From NCBI RefSeq assembly GCF_001049495.1, contig NZ_CDWI01000004.1, forward strand, positions 124,001 through 188,000: a DNA stretch of 64,000 bases, given 5' to 3'. Under the pieces are notes generated by a model. The model was not told where the DNA came from. It saw only the letters and a list, made by a program, of their open reading frames with translations, and did not search any database. Shown here in pieces: positions 61,719-64,000 of this stretch. Both the position numbers and the translations under genes were made by a program. Positions within the stretch are counted from its first letter, which is position 1; each line of letters begins with the position of its first letter. Source of the DNA: Microbacterium sp. 3J1 (GTDB lineage: Bacteria > Actinomycetota > Actinomycetes > Actinomycetales > Microbacteriaceae).

Positions 61719-62559
61719 GACGGCCGGCCCCACCGCACGCCCGGTTCTCGATGACATCGACGCCCGCCCCGGAAGCACGGCGTCCCTCCTCCGCACTCTC
61801 GTGGGCGTCTACCTGCGCCCGCTCGGCGGCTGGATCTCGGCCGCCGACCTGGTCGCCCTCGCCGGTGACCTCGGCATTCCCGCAGCGCAGGCGCGCACGG
61901 GGATCACGCGGCTCAAGCAGAAGGGGCTGCTGATCGCCGCACGCGGGCAGGCGATCGGCTACCGCTTGAACCCCGACGCGCTCCCCATGCTCGAGCGGGG
62001 GGATCGGCGGATCTTCGCGATGAGGCAGATGACGGATGCCGACACCTGGTGCCTGATCTCGTTCTCGATACCGGAGAGCGCCCGCAGCGTGCGCCACCAG
62101 CTCCGCCGTCGCCTGCAGTGGATCGGCGCGGGCGTGGTCTCCCCCGCCCTGTGGATCTGCCCCGGCCACCTGCAGGGCGAGGTCGAGGGCATCCTCGACG
62201 AGCTCGGCATCCGCGCCGGGGCGACCCTCTTCCAGGCCTCGACGCCCGTCACCGCCGCGACGCTGCCCGAGACCGCCGCGCTGTGGTGGGACCTCGAGAC
62301 GCTGCGCACCGAGCATCTGGCCTTCCAGCGCTCGCTCGCGGCGCTTCCTCCAGAACCGTTCGCCGCGTACGTCCACCTCATGGACCGTTGGCGCGTGCTC
62401 CCCTACGTCGACCCCGGGCTGCCGCCGTCGATGCTCCCCGCCGTCTGGCCGGGTCGACGCAGCATCGCGGAGTTCGAGCGGCTCTCGGGCACGCTGCGGG
62501 ATGCCGCATGGCAGCACGTCCGCGGCCTCGCCTCCCGCGAGACCTCAGCCACCCTCTAG
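61708..62559 (+). CDS. PaaX-like transcriptional regulator
   Basis: 283 residues. N-terminal winged helix (LVGVYLRPLGGWISAADLVALAGDLGIPAAQARTGITRLKQKGLL), central and C-terminal PaaX domains. GTG 61708 lies inside kynU. In the operon it probably senses a kynurenine-pathway or aryl-CoA metabolite and represses kynA expression. Confidence 0.85.
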   Translation: MRAETAGPTARPVLDDIDARPGSTASLLRTLVGVYLRPLGGWISAADLVALAGDLGIPAAQARTGITRLKQKGLLIAARGQAIGYRLNPDALPMLERGDRRIFAMRQMTDADTWCLISFSIPESARSVRHQLRRRLQWIGAGVVSPALWICPGHLQGEVEGILDELGIRAGATLFQASTPVTAATLPETAALWWDLETLRTEHLAFQRSLAALPPEPFAAYVHLMDRWRVLPYVDPGLPPSMLPAVWPGRRSIAEFERLSGTLRDAAWQHVRGLASRETSATL

Positions 62560-62587
62560 TCGACTCGCTCCTCGCGAGGGAGCGCGC

Positions 62588-63592
62588 TCATCGTTCCCGC
62601 ACGGGCGCCGTCGTCGCGCGCGCGACCAGCCGCGTCGGCAGGATCACGTGCATCTCCTCGAGCTCGCGACCGGTGAGCAGCGTGAACACCATCTCGGCCG
62701 CCACGGCGCCGAGCCGACGCATCGGCTGCTGGATGGTCGTCAGGGGAAGCGGACGCCGCGTCGCCTCGGGGACGTCGTCGAAGCCGATCACCGACAGGTC
62801 GTCCGGCACACGCAGCCCGAGTCCCTGTGCGACGTCGATCACGGCGATCGCCGACAGGTCGTTGGCCGCGAACACGGCGGTCGGTCGCGACGGGGAGGCG
62901 AGCATGACCCGGGCCGACTCGCGCGTGGTCTCGAGCTCGTACCGACCGATCCCGATGAGCGACGGGTCGAGCGGGATGCCGGCATCCGCGAGCGCTCGAC
63001 GATAGCCGGCGTCGCGGAGGCCGGCCGAGCGCAGGTCCGGGCGCCCGGCGAGGAAGCCGATGCGTCGGTGCCCGAGCTCGATGAGGTGACGGGTCGCGGC
63101 GAGCGCTCCTCCGAAGCTGTCCGACTCGACCGTCGGCAGGTCGGCACGCCCGGTGTGCGGGTCGACCGCGACGACGGGGATCTCGGTGGCTGCGCCGACG
63201 ACGGTGGGGGTGACCATGATCGCGGCGTCGATCAGTGTGCCCGAGAGCCGGCTCAACGACCGCCGCTCCCAGCCGTCCCCCGCGCCCTGATGCGACCCCG
63301 CATAGGCCAGGAGATCGAAGGCCGAGTCGTGCATCGCGGCCCCCACCCCCTTGAGGATCTCGGCGCTGAACGGCTCGAAGTCGGCCAGGAGCACCCCGAT
63401 GACCCCGGTCCGACGTGCGCGCATACTGCTGGCGACGAGGCTCGACTCGTAGCCGAGGTCGCGCACCGTGTCGAGCACGCGCTGCATCGTGGCATCCGCG
63501 ATCCCGTAGCGGCCGTTGACCGCCTTCGAGACGGTCGACACCGAGACCCCCGCCGCCTTCGCGACGTCGTGGATCGTGGTGCGTGCCCCCAT
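62588..63592 (-). CDS. LacI family regulator
   Basis: 334 residues. HTH TIHDVAKAAGVSVSTVSKAVNG (about 6-27), hinge helix, then a periplasmic-binding-like domain (VIGVLLADFEPFSAEILKG ... VIGFDDVPEATRRPLPLTT). ATG 63592 follows TACGCT by 8 bases. Divergent from a sugar-binding lipoprotein that it likely controls. Confidence 0.93.
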   Translation of the reverse strand: MGARTTIHDVAKAAGVSVSTVSKAVNGRYGIADATMQRVLDTVRDLGYESSLVASSMRARRTGVIGVLLADFEPFSAEILKGVGAAMHDSAFDLLAYAGSHQGAGDGWERRSLSRLSGTLIDAAIMVTPTVVGAATEIPVVAVDPHTGRADLPTVESDSFGGALAATRHLIELGHRRIGFLAGRPDLRSAGLRDAGYRRALADAGIPLDPSLIGIGRYELETTRESARVMLASPSRPTAVFAANDLSAIAVIDVAQGLGLRVPDDLSVIGFDDVPEATRRPLPLTTIQQPMRRLGAVAAEMVFTLLTGRELEEMHVILPTRLVARATTAPVRER

Positions 63593-63632
63593 AGGACGCC
63601 AGCGTATCGGCGCGACCACACGGACGGAAACT

Positions 63633-63648
63633 GTTTTCGAAAACGTTT
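63633..63648. promoter_or_regulatory. LacI operator candidate GTTTTCGAAAAC overlapping AAACGTTT
   Basis: A 12-bp perfect palindrome with central CG (63633-63644) and an overlapping 8-bp palindrome (63641-63648), between the LacI gene and the lipoprotein gene. Confidence 0.75.
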
Positions 63649-63755
63649 GACGACGCGTCAGGGCGCGGAGAGACTGCATCCCATCGCGGCCTCACCCGAG
63701 CTGCCGCGGGCGCCCGCATCGTCGCGGCGCGCGACTCGATGAGGAGAACAATCAC

Positions 63756-64000
63756 ATGAACAGCAGAAGGCTCTCGCTCGCCTCCGCGGCCGTCGTCGCC
63801 GTCGGGGCTCTCGCCCTCTCGGGCTGCACGGCCGGGGACTCCGGATCCGGCGACGGATCCGACAGCATGACCCTCTGGCACAACTCCACCACCGGCCCCG
63901 GCGTCGAGTTCTGGGAGCAGACGGTCGCCGACTTCGAGGAGGAGAATCCCGGGGTCACGATCGAGATCCAGTCGATCCAGAACGAGGACCTCGACGGCAA
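63756..64000 (+). CDS. ABC sugar transporter substrate-binding lipoprotein, N-terminal part
   Basis: 81 residues before the window ends. Signal peptide with lipobox LSGC (C24), a D/S/G linker, then MTLWHNSTTGPGVEFWEQTVADFEEENPG, the start of an extracellular solute-binding protein of the CUT1 carbohydrate type. ATG 63756 follows GAGGAGA. Likely first gene of a sugar ABC operon. Confidence 0.88.
   Translation, partial: MNSRRLSLASAAVVAVGALALSGCTAGDSGSGDGSDSMTLWHNSTTGPGVEFWEQTVADFEEENPGVTIEIQSIQNEDLDG

Overview
The window is high-GC DNA with strong GC3 bias, GTG starts, short intergenic gaps and many leaderless promoters. It carries menaquinone synthesis (MenA) and protein families such as DUF4229, DUF4916/NUDIX, an EI24-like protein and Nei2-type glycosylases. 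This points to an actinobacterium, most likely Microbacteriaceae and plausibly Microbacterium (inference from gene content; no 16S is present). I see no tRNA, rRNA, IS element, prophage or CRISPR array, and no gene-free stretch longer than 300 bases (the longest is about 285).

Layout. 1-2.6 kb (minus): end of a surface-glycan cluster (CMP-ulosonate cytidylyltransferase, polysialyltransferase-like protein, GT2 glycosyltransferase). 2.7-12.3 kb: housekeeping and unknowns (DUF4229, menA, DUF4287, an Lrp regulator divergent from DUF6421 plus an SDR, an MFS transporter, threonine aldolase, NUDIX, a carboxylesterase). 12.3-19 kb: an ABC-F ATPase with a structured leader, then a large Lhr-type helicase. 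19-25.4 kb: a wall-anchored metallophosphoesterase, a GntR regulator, a frameshifted HAD phosphatase with an 18-bp start-codon repeat, an EI24-like protein, Nei and a hexapeptide-repeat protein. 25.5-32.9 kb: a LysR-like substrate domain, an amidotransferase, an antiporter, purU, a nitronate monooxygenase, a YidC paralogue and an EamA exporter. 33-37 kb: a cluster resembling stress-response genes (SDR, two divergent DUF7882 paralogues, FHA, DUF6766 with a 43-residue membrane peptide, CinA-like).

36.9-44.5 kb is a phosphonate island: phnD, phnC, a fused phnE, an amine-oxidase-like flavoprotein, a phosphonatase-like hydrolase and an alcohol dehydrogenase, with a divergent PhnF-like GntR. It reads as uptake, oxidation to a phosphonoaldehyde, P-C hydrolysis and aldehyde handling. 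44.5-46.7 kb is a two-component system. Just upstream of its kinase is an unannotated 15-residue open frame with a perfect 8-base Shine-Dalgarno directly behind a hairpin; this is my best candidate for something undescribed. 46.7-53.6 kb: an EamA transporter with a structured leader, an M18 aminopeptidase, an NCS1 permease coupled to a cysteine hydrolase, a metallo-hydrolase and TetR pair facing two 15-bp palindromes, and an esterase.

53.7-58.6 kb: a PLP decarboxylase and TetR divergent from an agmatine-deiminase-like enzyme and an amidase. 58.6-62.6 kb: a kynurenine operon (kynA, an amidohydrolase in the formamidase position, kynU, a PaaX-like regulator). 62.6-64 kb: a LacI regulator divergent from a truncated sugar-binding lipoprotein, with a palindromic operator between them.

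A window-wide regularity is a TANNNT-like -10 hexamer exactly 6 (sometimes 7) bases before the start codon on both strands. It implies many leaderless mRNAs and helps fix starts.
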